From assembly GCF_007754425.1 (NCBI RefSeq), contig NZ_CP037452.1, positions 930,001 to 994,000 of the forward strand: a stretch of DNA of 64,000 nt, given 5' to 3'. Below the pieces are notes generated by a model, which saw only the letters and a program-made list of their open reading frames with translations, ran no database searches and was not told the DNA's origin. Shown one piece after another: positions 36,801-48,900 of the stretch. The DNA comes from Gimesia fumaroli (GTDB taxonomy: Bacteria; Planctomycetota; Planctomycetia; Planctomycetales; Planctomycetaceae). Each line of letters begins with the position of its first letter. Position 1 is the first letter of the stretch. The position numbers and the translations under genes are program-made.

Positions 36801-38006
36801 TTAAATATCCCGTCCAATGAGGCGGGCGACTTCATTCACGTCTTTATCGCCTCGACCTGATAAACAGACGACAATGATTTCATCGGGGTTGGCATCACCG
36901 GCGACTTTCAATGCCTGGGCGATGGCGTGGGACGATTCAATCGCAGGGATGATGCCTTCCAGTTTTGCCATTGTCTGGAAGCCTGCCAGTGCTTCGTCAT
37001 CGGTGATCGCCGTGTAATTGACGCGGCCCGAATCTTTCCAGTAACTGTGTTCGGGGCCAACGCCCGGATAGTCCAGACCTGCGGAAATCGAATGCACGTC
37101 TAACGTTTGACCATCATCATCCTGCAGGACATATCCAAAGCTCCCGTGCAGAACTCCTTTGGCACCGTAGCTGAGAGTGCTGGCATGCTGGCCTGGCTCG
37201 GGGCCTCTTCCGCCGGCTTCTACTCCCGTCAGCTTCACGGATTCATCATCAATAAATGGATAGAACATTCCTGCGGAGTTAGAGCCGCCTCCCACGCAGG
37301 CGATGACCTGATCTGGAAGTTTCCCTGTTTGTTCGAGACATTGAGCACGGGTCTCTTTACCGATAACAGATTGAAAATCGCGGACCATCATTGGGAATGG
37401 GTGAGGCCCGATGACGGAGCCGATAATGTAATGTGTTGTTTCAACGCTCGACATCCAGTCGCGCATCGCTTCGTTCACCGCATCGCGTAAAGTCTGAGAA
37501 CCGCTGGTCACGCCACGTACTTCCGCGCCCATCATTTTCATATTAAACACATTGAGCTTCTGACGGCGAATATCTTCTTCACCCATATAGACAATACATT
37601 CAAGGCCAAAGCGGGCACATGCGACTGCAGAGGCGACGCCGTGCTGGCCGGCACCAGTTTCTGCGATCACTCGTTTTTTGCCCATCCTCATGGTTAACAG
37701 GGCTTGACCGATGGTGTTATTGATCTTGTGGGCTCCCGTATGATTGAGGTCTTCTCGTTTCAGATAAATTTTGGCGCCGCCGCAATGTTCAGTCAGGCGT
37801 TCTGCAAAATACAATGGATTCGGTCGACCGACATAGTTTTTTAACAGGTCATCCAGTTCGGCCTGGAAGCTGGGATCCTGTTTGGCTTTCTCATATTCCT
37901 GGGTCAGTTCTTCCAAGGCATGCATCAATGTTTCCGGGACAAAGCGGCGTCCAAATTCCCCAAAGCGACCTGCAGAATCAGGCACGTTCGATAAGCTGGT
38001 TGTCAT
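36801..38006 (-). CDS. trpB: Tryptophan synthase beta chain
   Basis: A 401-aa PLP enzyme with [16 protein letters not shown] at the N-terminus, Lys94 in HTGAHKINN as the PLP lysine, and the phosphate-binding [29 protein letters not shown] and CLSGRGDKD are further family blocks. It makes tryptophan from indole and serine. It is the classical TrpB1 type, matching its TrpA partner downstream. No trp leader peptide or other trp gene is visible. Confidence 0.97.
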   Translation of the reverse strand: MTTSLSNVPDSAGRFGEFGRRFVPETLMHALEELTQEYEKAKQDPSFQAELDDLLKNYVGRPNPLYFAERLTEHCGGAKIYLKREDLNHTGAHKINNTIGQALLTMRMGKKRVIAETGAGQHGVASAVACARFGLECIVYMGEEDIRRQKLNVFNMKMMGAEVRGVTSGSQTLRDAVNEAMRDWMSSVETTHYIIGSVIGPHPFPMMVRDFQSVIGKETRAQCLEQTGKLPDQVIACVGGGSNSAGMFYPFIDDESVKLTGVEAGGRGPEPGQHASTLSYGAKGVLHGSFGYVLQDDDGQTLDVHSISAGLDYPGVGPEHSYWKDSGRVNYTAITDDEALAGFQTMAKLEGIIPAIESSHAIAQALKVAGDANPDEIIVVCLSGRGDKDVNEVARLIGRDI

Positions 38007-38320
38007 AATTGGCTCAAATAAAGTAACTGTAAATCAAAATAGAGTTTGCTTTGACCATTATTGAATTCCCGGTGCAGATGGTCAATGCCCGCCAGTTGGA
38101 CCGTTGAGAATCAGGAAAGGTTCGATTCAAATGTGGGTATTCGGGCAGTTCGATACGTCGTCATATGTTCTTTGATATCATGCTTTTGAGGCGTTTTAGC
38201 CACAAAAAATGAGGTGACCAGTCAGAATTTTGTAGGATTTTGTGGAAAAGATCGATAAAATGCGGGATGCGAATTGTGAGGCGATCATGTTTCACATGAG
38301 GAATGAGGGGGGAGTTGATT
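38007..38320. other. Divergent intergenic region trpB / small protein gene
   Basis: About 310 bases, AT-rich near trpB. It must contain the trp promoter and that of the small downstream gene. I see no leader peptide rich in Trp codons and no T-box-like structure. Confidence 0.4.
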
Positions 38321-38524
38321 ATGAACACGTCTGATCAAAAATTGGCCGAGGCCATCAATCAGGAAACCATTCATATCGATGAATTCGAGCGTTTTTGTCT
38401 CTTAGAGAGTAAACCGCGCGGTTATCAGAATCTGGATGATAGTGATATTATCATTCCGAATTTGGGAAGTGCACCCCGTTCCGCTCGGCGGGAACTCTAT
38501 GATTTCGACTCCCCCGTAGGTTAA
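38321..38524 (+). CDS. Small hypothetical acidic protein (67 aa)
   Basis: A 67-aa protein starting MNTSDQKLAEAINQETIHID. The ribosome site GGGGGGAG lies 7 bases upstream and is one of the strongest in the window, which supports a real gene and this start; an upstream ATG at 38303 lies before that site. It has no membrane segment or known motif. The sequence is acidic at first, and the end has SAPRSARRELYDFDSP. Function is unknown. It converges on the membrane glycosyltransferase gene. Confidence 0.55.
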   Translation: MNTSDQKLAEAINQETIHIDEFERFCLLESKPRGYQNLDDSDIIIPNLGSAPRSARRELYDFDSPVG

Positions 38525-38546
38525 TTGGCTGCAAGCAATGAGCCGC

Positions 38547-40709
38547 TCAGGGAGCTACCGGAAAGATTTGCGCTGTGATGAAGTAGCGCTCGCCTTCTCG
38601 CTCAACAATCAGTTCCGGAGCCCATGTCAGTATTTCTTTTTGTTCATCTGTTCTGAATGAATCGAATTTTCGATAACTGTATCGGTTTAGTAACGGGGGT
38701 TCCAGCACGCCTTCTTTCACGAGCTGTTCAAACCGGGGTGGTGTGACGTAGCTGGTAAAGCCATAAGTGAGCCGATACCGGAGTATTTCCGCCCAGTTTA
38801 CATAGACATAAACGATATGTTCTTCCTTGAATTTCTGCTTGATCTCTTTGGCAGGTTTCAACGAGAGTAACTCATTCGGGATATCTGATTCCGGTTTCGC
38901 CGTCCACTGTTGGAATATCTCATGGTCGAAAACTGTATTATAGATCACAGGGAACTCAGCATAAAACAGTTCTGCATCACCCACAGAGAGTACCACCTGC
39001 TTCGCCCCCAGCTTCATTTGATTCAATTGCATGATTTCTGGCCCGGTGATGGAAGTGGCCAGTTTTCGTGAATAGCTTAATTCATTCAGATAAGTGTTAT
39101 TGCCACTGAGTGCACTGGTGGCGATGGTGAGATTAAATAGAAATGCAGCAAAGATCGCGATCGTGAGCCCGACTTTCCAGAGTTGCTTCGAACTCCAGGT
39201 GGCGCCGATACCTGCCAGGACTGAAACAACGGGAATCATGGTGACGTCAATGACATTATTTGCCAGATACGTCAGGCCAAGCGGTTCCATTCCATGTCCA
39301 TTTTTCCATTTGATGTTGAGTTGTTCGTTCAAATCAACACCGCCAAACACAGAATAGAGTAGTGGATAGACGGGGTTGCCAGTCTCTACGAGATTTTTTA
39401 ACAGCCACGGACCAACGGCAAGTAAAGTGCCGATAGAGAAAATGGCTGCTAGTTTGAGTGTGACAGCTGTTCGTAATTGTTTTTTGTCTTTCAGCAGCCA
39501 CCAACTGAAACCCAGCAGGGCCAGCCCCAGGGGAATGACGGCTGACAGAACCCCGGGGTATTTACAAGCCATTGCAGAACCGGATAACAGACCGGTCAGG
39601 CACGCATAGCTCCATAAGGACGAGCGTGCGTCTTCTGATGTTGATGTTTCATCACTTGGTGCAGACCAGATCCTAAGTACCTGTATCGTCAGAATCAGGC
39701 TTAGCAGGCTGGCCATCAAGTAAAAGGAGAGTCCTCCCTCGGTATAGGCAATGATTGAAATGCGATAGGTCCAAGGAGTTGTCAGGAAGATCGTTGCTGC
39801 GAGCCAACCCGCATTTGGACCAAACCAGCGCCGTGCTGTGGCAAATACTCCCAGTGCCGTGAACAGGGAAAAACTCATCAGGACCAGCTTTCCTGCTTGT
39901 GCACCTGTCAGCCAGTCAGATTTCAGTGTCATTCCCAGTAAGATCAACATCTCAGTTAGAAAGGGGAAACTAGTATAAACGTTGTGTGACAGAAAGCTGA
40001 TATAGCCTTGCTGGTAGAATTCTTTTGGTCCACCAAAGTGGTATTCCAATACATCAAAGTCAGTTGAGGGGAGCATGGATCCCAGAAACATGCTGAGTAC
40101 AAACGGGGCGATCAGCAAACAACAGCCGGCACGAAAGAGTACTTCATGCGTGATGGTGTCTGGTAGAGAAAATTTCCAGGGTAGCGCAGTCCCGGTTTTT
40201 AATTTTGACTCACTACAAGCGAAAAGAGCTCCAGTGACTCCAAAAAAGATCAGTATCAGATAGCAGAGCCATTGGGATAAAATTCCGAGTAGTCCCCCTC
40301 CCAAAGTGAGCAGTGAAACAGCAGAGAGCCCCACGCCATAAGCGAATACGGTTCGCTCTGCTGAAAATGGAGCTAGTGGGATTTTGACCAATCTTGTAAT
40401 GATCTGACCCAATCCCCAGGCTCCTGCCAGTATGGCCAAAGCAATTCCGATTAAAGGGAAACGCTGAGAGAAATAAGACCAGCCTGATGGAGGTGGGTTT
40501 TCTATGGGGAGTGGATCAACCAGATCCAGTAACAGATAGGGGAGATGTGTTAATACATCCCAGCGGCTTGTAGCGGGGTTACTGTTGGGAAGTGTAAAGC
40601 TGATAAAAACGATGAAAAATAGCAATAACCAGACTAGTGCGCTGCGCAGGACGATCGGGCGATCCTCGAACAGAGAACTGGCAGGGTCCTGTGCGGCTGG
40701 TTTATTCAT
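38547..40709 (-). CDS. GT-C-like integral membrane glycosyltransferase
   Basis: A 720-aa protein with a dozen or more membrane helices. An acidic STDFDVLEYHFGG motif follows a helix, where GT-C enzymes such as ArnT and PMT have their catalytic Asp-Glu loop. The long SFPFLTEMLILLG segment and TTPWTYRISIIAYTEG also fit dolichyl-phosphate-mannose transferase-like (PMT_2) proteins. A soluble C-terminal ~100 residues follows. It probably transfers a sugar from a polyprenyl-phosphate carrier to an acceptor outside the membrane; donor and acceptor are unknown. The GT2 enzyme at 33 kb could make such a donor. Confidence 0.75.
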   Translation of the reverse strand: MNKPAAQDPASSLFEDRPIVLRSALVWLLLFFIVFISFTLPNSNPATSRWDVLTHLPYLLLDLVDPLPIENPPPSGWSYFSQRFPLIGIALAILAGAWGLGQIITRLVKIPLAPFSAERTVFAYGVGLSAVSLLTLGGGLLGILSQWLCYLILIFFGVTGALFACSESKLKTGTALPWKFSLPDTITHEVLFRAGCCLLIAPFVLSMFLGSMLPSTDFDVLEYHFGGPKEFYQQGYISFLSHNVYTSFPFLTEMLILLGMTLKSDWLTGAQAGKLVLMSFSLFTALGVFATARRWFGPNAGWLAATIFLTTPWTYRISIIAYTEGGLSFYLMASLLSLILTIQVLRIWSAPSDETSTSEDARSSLWSYACLTGLLSGSAMACKYPGVLSAVIPLGLALLGFSWWLLKDKKQLRTAVTLKLAAIFSIGTLLAVGPWLLKNLVETGNPVYPLLYSVFGGVDLNEQLNIKWKNGHGMEPLGLTYLANNVIDVTMIPVVSVLAGIGATWSSKQLWKVGLTIAIFAAFLFNLTIATSALSGNNTYLNELSYSRKLATSITGPEIMQLNQMKLGAKQVVLSVGDAELFYAEFPVIYNTVFDHEIFQQWTAKPESDIPNELLSLKPAKEIKQKFKEEHIVYVYVNWAEILRYRLTYGFTSYVTPPRFEQLVKEGVLEPPLLNRYSYRKFDSFRTDEQKEILTWAPELIVEREGERYFITAQIFPVAP

Positions 40710-40759
40710 GTGTTGAAATCTAAACTTGAGAATAGATGTTTTTTATGGAAGCAGCAGCA

Positions 40760-41650
40760 TCACTTGCGGCGTTTCCAGTCGAATCCTAAATCGAGGGCGA
40801 TTGAAGAATGGGTGAGTGCTCCTACGCTGATTCGTTCCACACCCGTTTCTGCGACACTACGAACGGTTTCCAGATTGATACCGCCTGAAGCTTCGAGTAG
40901 TGTGTTCGGCGATTGTTCATTTCGCATTTGGATTGCCTGTTTTAATATTTCAGGAGGCATGTTGTCCAGTAAAACAATTTCGGGTTCTGCCTCTAAGGCG
41001 TCTGCCAGTTGATCGAGTGTATCCACTTCGACCTCGATACCTTTTTCTCCGTTGACTGATTCTCGCGCCTGTTTGATAGCGGCTGCGATCGAGGGGTGTG
41101 AGTTACGTGTGGCCCAGGCTGCCAGATGATTGTCTTTGATTAAAATACCATCATAGAGTCCCATCCGATGATTGGTTCCTCCGCCGGCCGCCACAGCATA
41201 CTTTTCGAGGATCCGCCAGCCGGGTAGCGTTTTTCGCGTATCCAGGATCACCGCCTTGGTTCCTTCGACGGCTTTCACATATTTAGAAGTGAGAGAGGCA
41301 ACTCCACTCAGGTGCGTCAGAAAGTTAAGTACTGTCCGTTCGCCAATCAGAATTGAGGCAAGGGGGCCGGTACAGGTGGTAATGATCGAGCCCGGCTCAA
41401 GAGGATTTCCATCAGACAGGTGATCTGTGCAAACCACTTCCGGATCCAGATTAGAAAAGATGAGAGACGTCAAAGGAGTACCGGCCAAGACTCCCGTTTG
41501 TCGGGCCACAATCTGGATCTCTGCCTGATCTGTCTTTTCAATCAGTGCTTGGCAGGTCAAATCGCCCGTTTGTTGCAGATCTTCTTCCAGACTCAATTTG
41601 ATCAAATGATTTGCTGCAGTTTTCTGAGCCTCGGTGAATTGTGCGGTCAC
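40760..41650 (-). CDS. nadC: Nicotinate-nucleotide pyrophosphorylase (quinolinate phosphoribosyltransferase)
   Basis: A 296-aa protein starting from GTG. Motifs are the early EEDLQQTGDLT, GERTVLNFL, ILDTRKTLPGWR, EKYAVAAGGGTNHRMGLYDG with the substrate-binding basic residues, ILIKDNHL, and IEVEVD. The end has LEASGGINL and SVGALTHS. It converts quinolinate to nicotinate mononucleotide in de novo NAD synthesis. nadA and nadB are not in the window. It is divergent from ald. Confidence 0.96.
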   Translation of the reverse strand: MTAQFTEAQKTAANHLIKLSLEEDLQQTGDLTCQALIEKTDQAEIQIVARQTGVLAGTPLTSLIFSNLDPEVVCTDHLSDGNPLEPGSIITTCTGPLASILIGERTVLNFLTHLSGVASLTSKYVKAVEGTKAVILDTRKTLPGWRILEKYAVAAGGGTNHRMGLYDGILIKDNHLAAWATRNSHPSIAAAIKQARESVNGEKGIEVEVDTLDQLADALEAEPEIVLLDNMPPEILKQAIQMRNEQSPNTLLEASGGINLETVRSVAETGVERISVGALTHSSIALDLGFDWKRRK

Positions 41651-41818
41651 TGTAATGTCTCTGTCGTTATTTCTGGAGTCGGTTTGCCGACAAATGGTCT
41701 TGCAGGTTATGATTCAAGCCTGCTGGTGAAAACAGACGAATACTATTGATAAGATAACGTATAATAGCAGTATCGTATCATAGCTGTCGGCGATATTACA
41801 TGAAATGGAGAGAAGATC

Positions 41819-42928
41819 ATGATTATTGGGGTGCCACGTGAAATCAAGCAGGATGAATATCGTGTTGCTTTGATACCGGTGGGGGCAGAGGAGCTGACGG
41901 CTGCAGGACATACAGTGTTGGTGGAAAAGGGGGCTGGTCTGGGAAGCGGAATTTCTGACGAACTCTATGAAGAGAATGGGGCTGAAATTGTAAACTCTGC
42001 TGAAGAAGTCTTTGCCCGCTCCGATCTGGTCATCAAAGTCAAAGAGCCCCAACCAGTGGAATGGGCATTATTAAAGTCGGGGCAACTACTGTTTACCTAC
42101 TTCCACTTTGCAGCCGATGTAGCATTGACGTGCGGTTTTCTGGAGACTGGAGCGACCGCAATTGCGTATGAAACACTGGAGGGGCGGAACGGACAATTAC
42201 CGTTATTGACGCCCATGAGTGAAGTGGCCGGCCGAATGAGCATTCAAGAAGGTGCTAAGTACCTGGAGCGCCCTCAATTAGGGCGGGGAATCCTATTGGG
42301 GGGAGTTCCTGGTGTGCCGCCCGCGCATATTGTCATACTCGGGGGTGGAGTCGTTGGAAAAAATGCAGCCCAGATTGCTGCCGGATTTCAGGCGGATGTT
42401 GTGATCCTGGACGTCAACGTGGATCGACTGCGATATCTGGAAGATATCATGCCCGCGAACGTGAATACCTTATACAGTGATCGGCATAATATTCGAGCGG
42501 AACTGGAATTAGCGGATTTGGTGATTGGTGCTGTGCTCATCCCCGGAGCCCGTGCACCGATGCTCGTTCCTCAATCGGCCCTGAAAATGATGAAACCGGG
42601 GGCCGTGCTGATTGATGTTGCCGTCGATCAGGGAGGCTGTGTGGAGACGTCTCATCCGACAACACATTCAGATCCGACCTTTGTTGTTGATGGCGTCGTA
42701 CATTACTGTGTGGCCAATATGCCTGGTGCTGTGGGACGTACGAGTACTTACGCCCTCTGTAATGTCACGCTGCCGTACGCACTGAAACTGGCCAGGCTGG
42801 GGCTGGAAGCGGCTTGTGCCCAAGATCATGGATTACTCACCGCCGTCAATATCCATCAAGGGCAGGTTACGAACCACGCAGTCGCAGAGACCTTTGGTTT
42901 AGAGTGGAATGAATTTCTCCCTTCATAG
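41819..42928 (+). CDS. ald: Alanine dehydrogenase
   Basis: A 369-aa NAD-dependent enzyme. Substrate-site residues are present: Arg15 in DEYRVAL, Lys75 in KVKEPQ and His96 in YFHFA. The NAD domain has ILGGGVVGKNAA. MSEVAGRMSIQEGAKYLE and VDVAVDQGG-type blocks (here IDVAVDQGGCVETS) are characteristic. It interconverts alanine and pyruvate plus ammonia. GGAGAGAAG sits upstream of the ATG. An inverted repeat after the stop separates it from the giant gene. Confidence 0.97.
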   Translation: MIIGVPREIKQDEYRVALIPVGAEELTAAGHTVLVEKGAGLGSGISDELYEENGAEIVNSAEEVFARSDLVIKVKEPQPVEWALLKSGQLLFTYFHFAADVALTCGFLETGATAIAYETLEGRNGQLPLLTPMSEVAGRMSIQEGAKYLERPQLGRGILLGGVPGVPPAHIVILGGGVVGKNAAQIAAGFQADVVILDVNVDRLRYLEDIMPANVNTLYSDRHNIRAELELADLVIGAVLIPGARAPMLVPQSALKMMKPGAVLIDVAVDQGGCVETSHPTTHSDPTFVVDGVVHYCVANMPGAVGRTSTYALCNVTLPYALKLARLGLEAACAQDHGLLTAVNIHQGQVTNHAVAETFGLEWNEFLPS

Positions 42929-42930
42929 AA

Positions 42931-42962
42931 AAGAGAGGTGAGAATTTCATTCTCACCTCTCT
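42931..42962. terminator. Hairpin between ald and the giant gene
   Basis: AGAGAGGTGAGAAT (42932-42945) pairs perfectly with ATTCTCACCTCTCT (42949-42962) around a 3-base loop. There is no long T run on either side, so termination efficiency is uncertain, but the convergent position suits a shared terminator. Confidence 0.7.
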
Positions 42963-42995
42963 CAATCAATGATAGATTGCAATGAGACTATCAGC

Positions 42996-45900
42996 TTAAA
43001 CTAACGGTCCTGACCACTCCGTAAACATACTGTCGAGTTCTTCGTCAACTGCTTCATTTTCAACAAATTCATCCAGTTCAAATTCATGATCAAAGTCAAA
43101 CCGGAATGATCGATCTTCAGGTTTGATTTTGTCAGGCTCATCAGCCAGATACTGTGCTGTATCATATGAGACGTCAATCAAAGACCCCGCCAGTTCATCC
43201 AAGTTCGTTGATGGTTCAAAACTCATAATGGAATTTTGAATCAGTTGTGATTGAGCGTAATTCCATTCGGGTTGCAGTACCGCTTTGGCAGGATGATCTT
43301 GTTTGACAGCGGGAGCAGTTCGCGGTAGTGAAATCGCAGTTGGAGAAAATGCGGCTTTAGTCGATAAAGTGGTCGTTGATTGAACGGTTGGACTCTCATC
43401 AGCTGCCATCAGAGGAGCTGTCAGAGGGGTAATGACAGCCCCTGTCGCGTTTTCATAGGCCGCCTGCAGAATCTGAACGTCCAGTATCGAGATGGTTTTG
43501 CGTGTCGATGGATCCAGGGTAGCTCCCATGAGATCATTCGGGAAGAAGCTCTCATCAATGTGTAATCCGTCATTGGTAAGAGGAGCAACAAAATCCCAGC
43601 CGACAAATTGGACCTGTCCCGATCCATTATTGAATACGTGGTCTGTAAAGGCTGAGTAACTTGTAGTAAACCCGGCCGCATGACCAATTTCATGCAACAG
43701 AACTGTGTAAAGATCGTAGTGGCCTTCAGCTGCGGAACCTGCGATTGCCTGGCCGTTGCTGTCAAAGGCAAGGCCTTCGATTGAAGAGTACCATCCTAGA
43801 CCTGATGCATCATCATCAATATAAATCCGCCCCTTAACGGGGACTCCATTCTCATCAAGTTCCAGGATATGACCTTCACCAAGTTGTTGACCACCAAGAT
43901 CGGTTACGAAAACCTGGACGGCTAATTGATCATTTCCGGTTGCTGTTTTCCATTCGTCGATAGCAGCTTCGATCAAAACATTTAAGGAAGCTTCGCCATC
44001 AGTCGTGATGGGAGAACCATACCATTCTTGTGGGAAGTTGGATGGGAAGGCGACTTGTTGTCCACTTGCTTTCGTAAGATTATAATTATTAATCAGGTGT
44101 CTCAGGTCTCGGATGTTGATTTGGCCATTCTTATCAAAGTCTAAGGACCATGCCAGCCCGGATGATGAATCCAGTACGGAAGTTCCATAGAACGAAATGA
44201 ATGTAACCAGATCTCTGTTGTTGATAACGCCGTTATCATCCAGGTCAAATGGGACAGCCCATAAGTCCGTAGTCGGTAATTCAGCAACAGAGGCGTTGAC
44301 TCCACCAAAATCAGTAATATCAAGTTGGGCATTGGTCACATTGATTCCGAGGCTGTGTGGGCCCAGGAAACCGGTTTGCTGATCAATGGCGACTCCATCT
44401 GCATCTGTCGATTCAAATTTGACCCGCGCCAACAGAACCTGATTTCCAGATCCAAGTGTGCCAAGATTATTTTGGCCGCTGATTCCTGAGACAGTACCAG
44501 TCAGATCGTTAATGGAAGATGAGCTGGAACCACCAAAGGCTGCTCCATATTCGACTGCGGTCGCAGTGAAGTAGTCCGTATTGTATTTCAGATCAAAGCT
44601 ACCACCGCTGATTCCTGCACCATCACTTGTGTTTCCCCAGACTTCAATCCAGAAACTATCCCATTCGTCAATCCATTGTTCGCTTTCTGGTATTGTCGCT
44701 GTCTCGTCGTTCGCGTCTGTTGTTGTAGGAGTTAGTACGAGAGAAGTATTGATCGTGGAATTTACTGAGGCAGTTCCCGTTAAGGGTGGGGCACCTGGAT
44801 CAAGAATAGTTCCGGTAGCAGAAGTTGAAGGGATGAATTCCAGGATCTCTAAGCCATTGAATGTGTCGGCAACAAAAGCCAGAGTGTCCTGGACAAACAA
44901 ATTCCTGGCACTACCTGGAGTATTGTGTGTCCTGATAATTTCAAGTTTAGAAAGATCGATGACATGTAAACCGGCGGTACCGTCAGCAACGTAGGCAAAA
45001 TTTCCAGCAACACGCACACCAGTGGCGACACCTGGCGTATCCACATCAGCCACGATGGAAGCTGTGAATGGATCGCTGATATCAATGATTTGCAATCCAC
45101 CTTCGCGATTCGCGACATAAGCGAAGTTTCCTACAACATCCAGACCAATGGCAGCACCATCTGGTGTTGCTACATTATGGATCTCGGTTGGGGTCGAAGA
45201 ATCGGAAACATCAATAATTCGCAGTCCATTGTTTCCGTCTGTGACATAGGCAATGTTTCCGATTACTTTCACACCACCAGCCAGACCACCGGGAGTTGCT
45301 ACACCAAAGCTTCCGAGTTTAACAGGAGTTCCTGGAGCTGAAACATCGATAATTTGGAGCCCCCCGCCGTTTCCACTATCGTCAGCGACATAGGCCAGAT
45401 TGCCGATGACCTGGACACCTCGAGCACGGGCGAGTGTATCAAAATTACCAACAAATGTCGGATTAGTTGGGTCTGAAATATCCAAAATTTGCAGGCCTGC
45501 TTCTCCAACGGCTAGATAGGCGAGATTTCCAACGACATCGATTCCCTGTGCAATACCTTGCTGATTGAAATCAAAAGATCCTGTATGAATTGGATTCGAG
45601 GGGTCAGCGATGTTGAATATCTGCAAACCACCATCACGGTCAGCGACATAAGCGAAATCACCTAAGACATCAACGGCAATAGCAGCGTCAGTAGTAGCGG
45701 AACTGCTGCGAGCCGTAATACTGGTCAGGAAAACATCCCGGTCATTTGGATCAAGATTTCCCAGGACGAGTTCAAATGTCTCAGGTCCTTCAGTGGTAGC
45801 ATCGTCGATTATGGTTACGTCAACCGTCAACTGAGTGACATTCGGATTAAATGTCAGCATCTTATTGACAATCTCCTCATAGTCAGATGAAGCAATCGCA

Positions 45901-48900
45901 GATCCATCCAGAGTCGATGCGTCAACTGTAATGGTAACATCTACCGGATTGGAAAGCTCGACCAGAAACTCAAATGGGGTATTGTTTTCAGTATCTATCA
46001 CAGGTGTGATCGAAAGCGTCGCAGAGTCGTCATTCAGAATGGTCGCCTCACCATCTCCCATGACAGTCGAAACCATTCGCCCATTATTTTCGAGATTTTT
46101 CAGGAACGTTGAAAATACTTCATCCGCTTCAACAAGATTCTCGTTTGAAACATCCACGGTAAATGTTTGAGTCAACGGACTTCCTGAAACAAAGGTGATG
46201 ACTCGGTCACCATCTTCCAAGGCAGTGTAGTCACCATCGGCGGCGATCGCGGTGCCGTCCATTGTCGCTGCCTCAACGATAATGTCAGTGTCAACTTCAT
46301 TCGAAAGTGTGACTGTAAATGTGAACGGACCATTCGATTCACGCTCTGTGATGTTATTGATCGTCAGAGTCGCGATATCATCGTTTTCAATCGTTCCTTG
46401 AGCGGGCGTGTCCAGTGTGACACTTCGACCATTATTAACAAGGTTGCTCATCAGCACATTGAAGACTTCGTTAAGTTCGACTTTGTCATCACCCGTCACA
46501 TCAACCGTGAAAGTCTGCGTAGTTGATCCACCAGCTGTGAAAGTGATAATTTCATTCAGAATCGCGGTGAAATCATTGTCAGCGACAGTCGCATTTTCAA
46601 TTAGTGAGGTATCTAACCGGTTTCCATCTTGTGTAGAAACATCAAAGCTGATGTTAGTGTCAACTGGATTGGAAATCGTGGCCGTAAATGTGAGGGGGCC
46701 ACCATTTTCTTGTCCGGTAACGTCATTAATGGTAATGAGCGCTGAATCATCGTTTTGAATGATGCCGGTTCCATTTGTGCCAAGTATGACATTACGGCCG
46801 CTATTCATCAGGTTATCTAAAATTGTTTGAAAGGTTTCATCCAATTCAACGATATTGTCAACAGTGACTTGGACATCAAACTCCTCAAGTAGGGAGCCAC
46901 CTTCTGTAAATGTGATGGTCTGGTCGCCGAGAGTGATCGGAGTGTAATCATTATCGATTACTTTTGCCGATCCATCCAGAGTGGCAACATGAACTTCAAT
47001 GTCCACATCGACCGGATTTGACATGGCTACAGTAAAGGTGAATACACCAGATCCTCCACCGGTATCTTCATCTTCCAATTGAGCCTTATTACTGATGCTG
47101 ATGATCGCCTGGTCATCATTCTGGATTGTTCCCGTGCCAAGGGCGCCGGCGATGCTCACATTACGTCCGCCTGCATTCAAGTTGCTTAGAATCGTTGTGA
47201 AGACTTCATCGAGTTCAACTTTGTTATCATCCGTGACGTCGACGGTAAAGATTTGTGTTAGTGGTCCCCCCGCGGTAAAGGTTAGAAGTTCATCACCTGT
47301 GTTGAGTTGTGTGTAGTCATTGTCTGCAGCAAGAGCGGTTCCATCAACGGTTTCCGCATTGACTTTTACATTGAAGTCAACAGCATTGGTCATTGTGACG
47401 GCAAACACAAAAGGCCCATTCGCTTCATTTGAAGTGACGTCACTGATGATGAATGACGCGGAATCGTCGTTTTGAATCGTACCGATCGCTTCGGTTGTTA
47501 GACCGGTGTCGAATACTACGTCGAAATTATTGTTTTGCAAATCACTGAGAACCGCGATTAGATCTTCAGAAAGCTCAACTGTTTCGTCATCGTTTATCAT
47601 GACGGTGAATGTTGTTGACGTTAATCCCGCTGCAACTGTAACTGGTTGTTGGATAAGTTGCTCATAATCATTGTCAGCGATGGTGGCAGTGCTATCTTGA
47701 GTTGAAGCAAAGAAACTGATGTCCCCTGCAACCTGGTTTGTGAGCGATACGGTAAACGTCATGAGACCAGTAGCAATATCTTCTGAGACAGTCTCACCCA
47801 CGATTGAAATCGTGGCACTGTCATCGTTGATAATATTTCCTCGGCCATTCATTCCCAGAACTACGTCAAGACCATTGGCGTCAAGACTAAGCGAATCCAT
47901 GATCACATCAAAGTACTCGTCAAGTTCAACAATATTATCGCTATTGACTGAAACCGAAAATACATTGGACAGAGCCAGAGCACCAATGGAAATATTTGAA
48001 TCGAACAGAGTGTAGTCATTATTTCCAACCCCTACACCAGGACCACCGGTAACAAAAGCGGTCCCGTCCTGGGTCATTACATCTACTGAGACATCTGCAT
48101 CAACCTGCTTCGACAGCGAAATTGTGAATTCAACCGTCCCTGCGTCTTCGTTTTGATCAACTGTGTTGATGCTGAGTACAGCCTGATCGTTATCATCAAT
48201 TGTGACTGTGGCTGTATCCTGGGCGGGAGTACCAAAAGGATCCGGGTTAACAATTAAGGCGTTGAAAAATGCTCCAGAAATTTCGAGATCAATGGTTTCA
48301 TCTCTTTCAACGATATCGTCACCCTGAATGGTGATCGAAAATGTTGTTGTAAGTTCATCGGCAGCGAAGCTTACTTGTGTGTTCGCGGGAATTACATCGT
48401 AGTCAACACCCGAAGATGCTGAGCCAGTGAGGAGGTCTGATACGAGAACCGTTGAAACACCCCCCACTTTGTCCCTGGTCAAGGTGACGTCCAGTGTTGT
48501 TGTGGTGACACCATCTGTTTCTGTGACGTTATACGTCGCAGAACTGAACTGAACCAGAGGTGGATCATTGACAATGATTTCAATGACATCGGTGTCTTCT
48601 TCTGCTGCACCGTCAAAGTTTGTTAAATCATTCGTGGTCATTGTCAGCGTGGCGGCACCAAGAGTTGCCATGCTGCCAGAAGTATAATAACCAGTGTCCG
48701 GAGTCCACGTGGTTCTTTCCAGTGCGAGGTTCACATCATCAATGAGGCCGGTGAATATAATATTGTTCGCTGTTGAGCCCGGATCAATCGTAATGCCGGC
48801 TGGGGTTGAACCAAGTGCCACGGTTCCGTTGACTGCAGTCAGGGTTACTTGAACCAGACCATCTCCCAGAAACGCATCACTATCAGTTACGCTCAGCGCA

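Noticed and set aside
36801..38320. Trp leader-peptide attenuation upstream of trpB
   Set aside because: No short frame with tandem Trp codons and no paired terminator/antiterminator could be found in the 314-base gap.
45715..48566. Regularly spaced repeats that might suggest a CRISPR or DNA tandem repeat
   Set aside because: The periodicity is about 350 bases and exists at protein level as Calx-beta units with varied codons; there are no identical short repeats with spacers.
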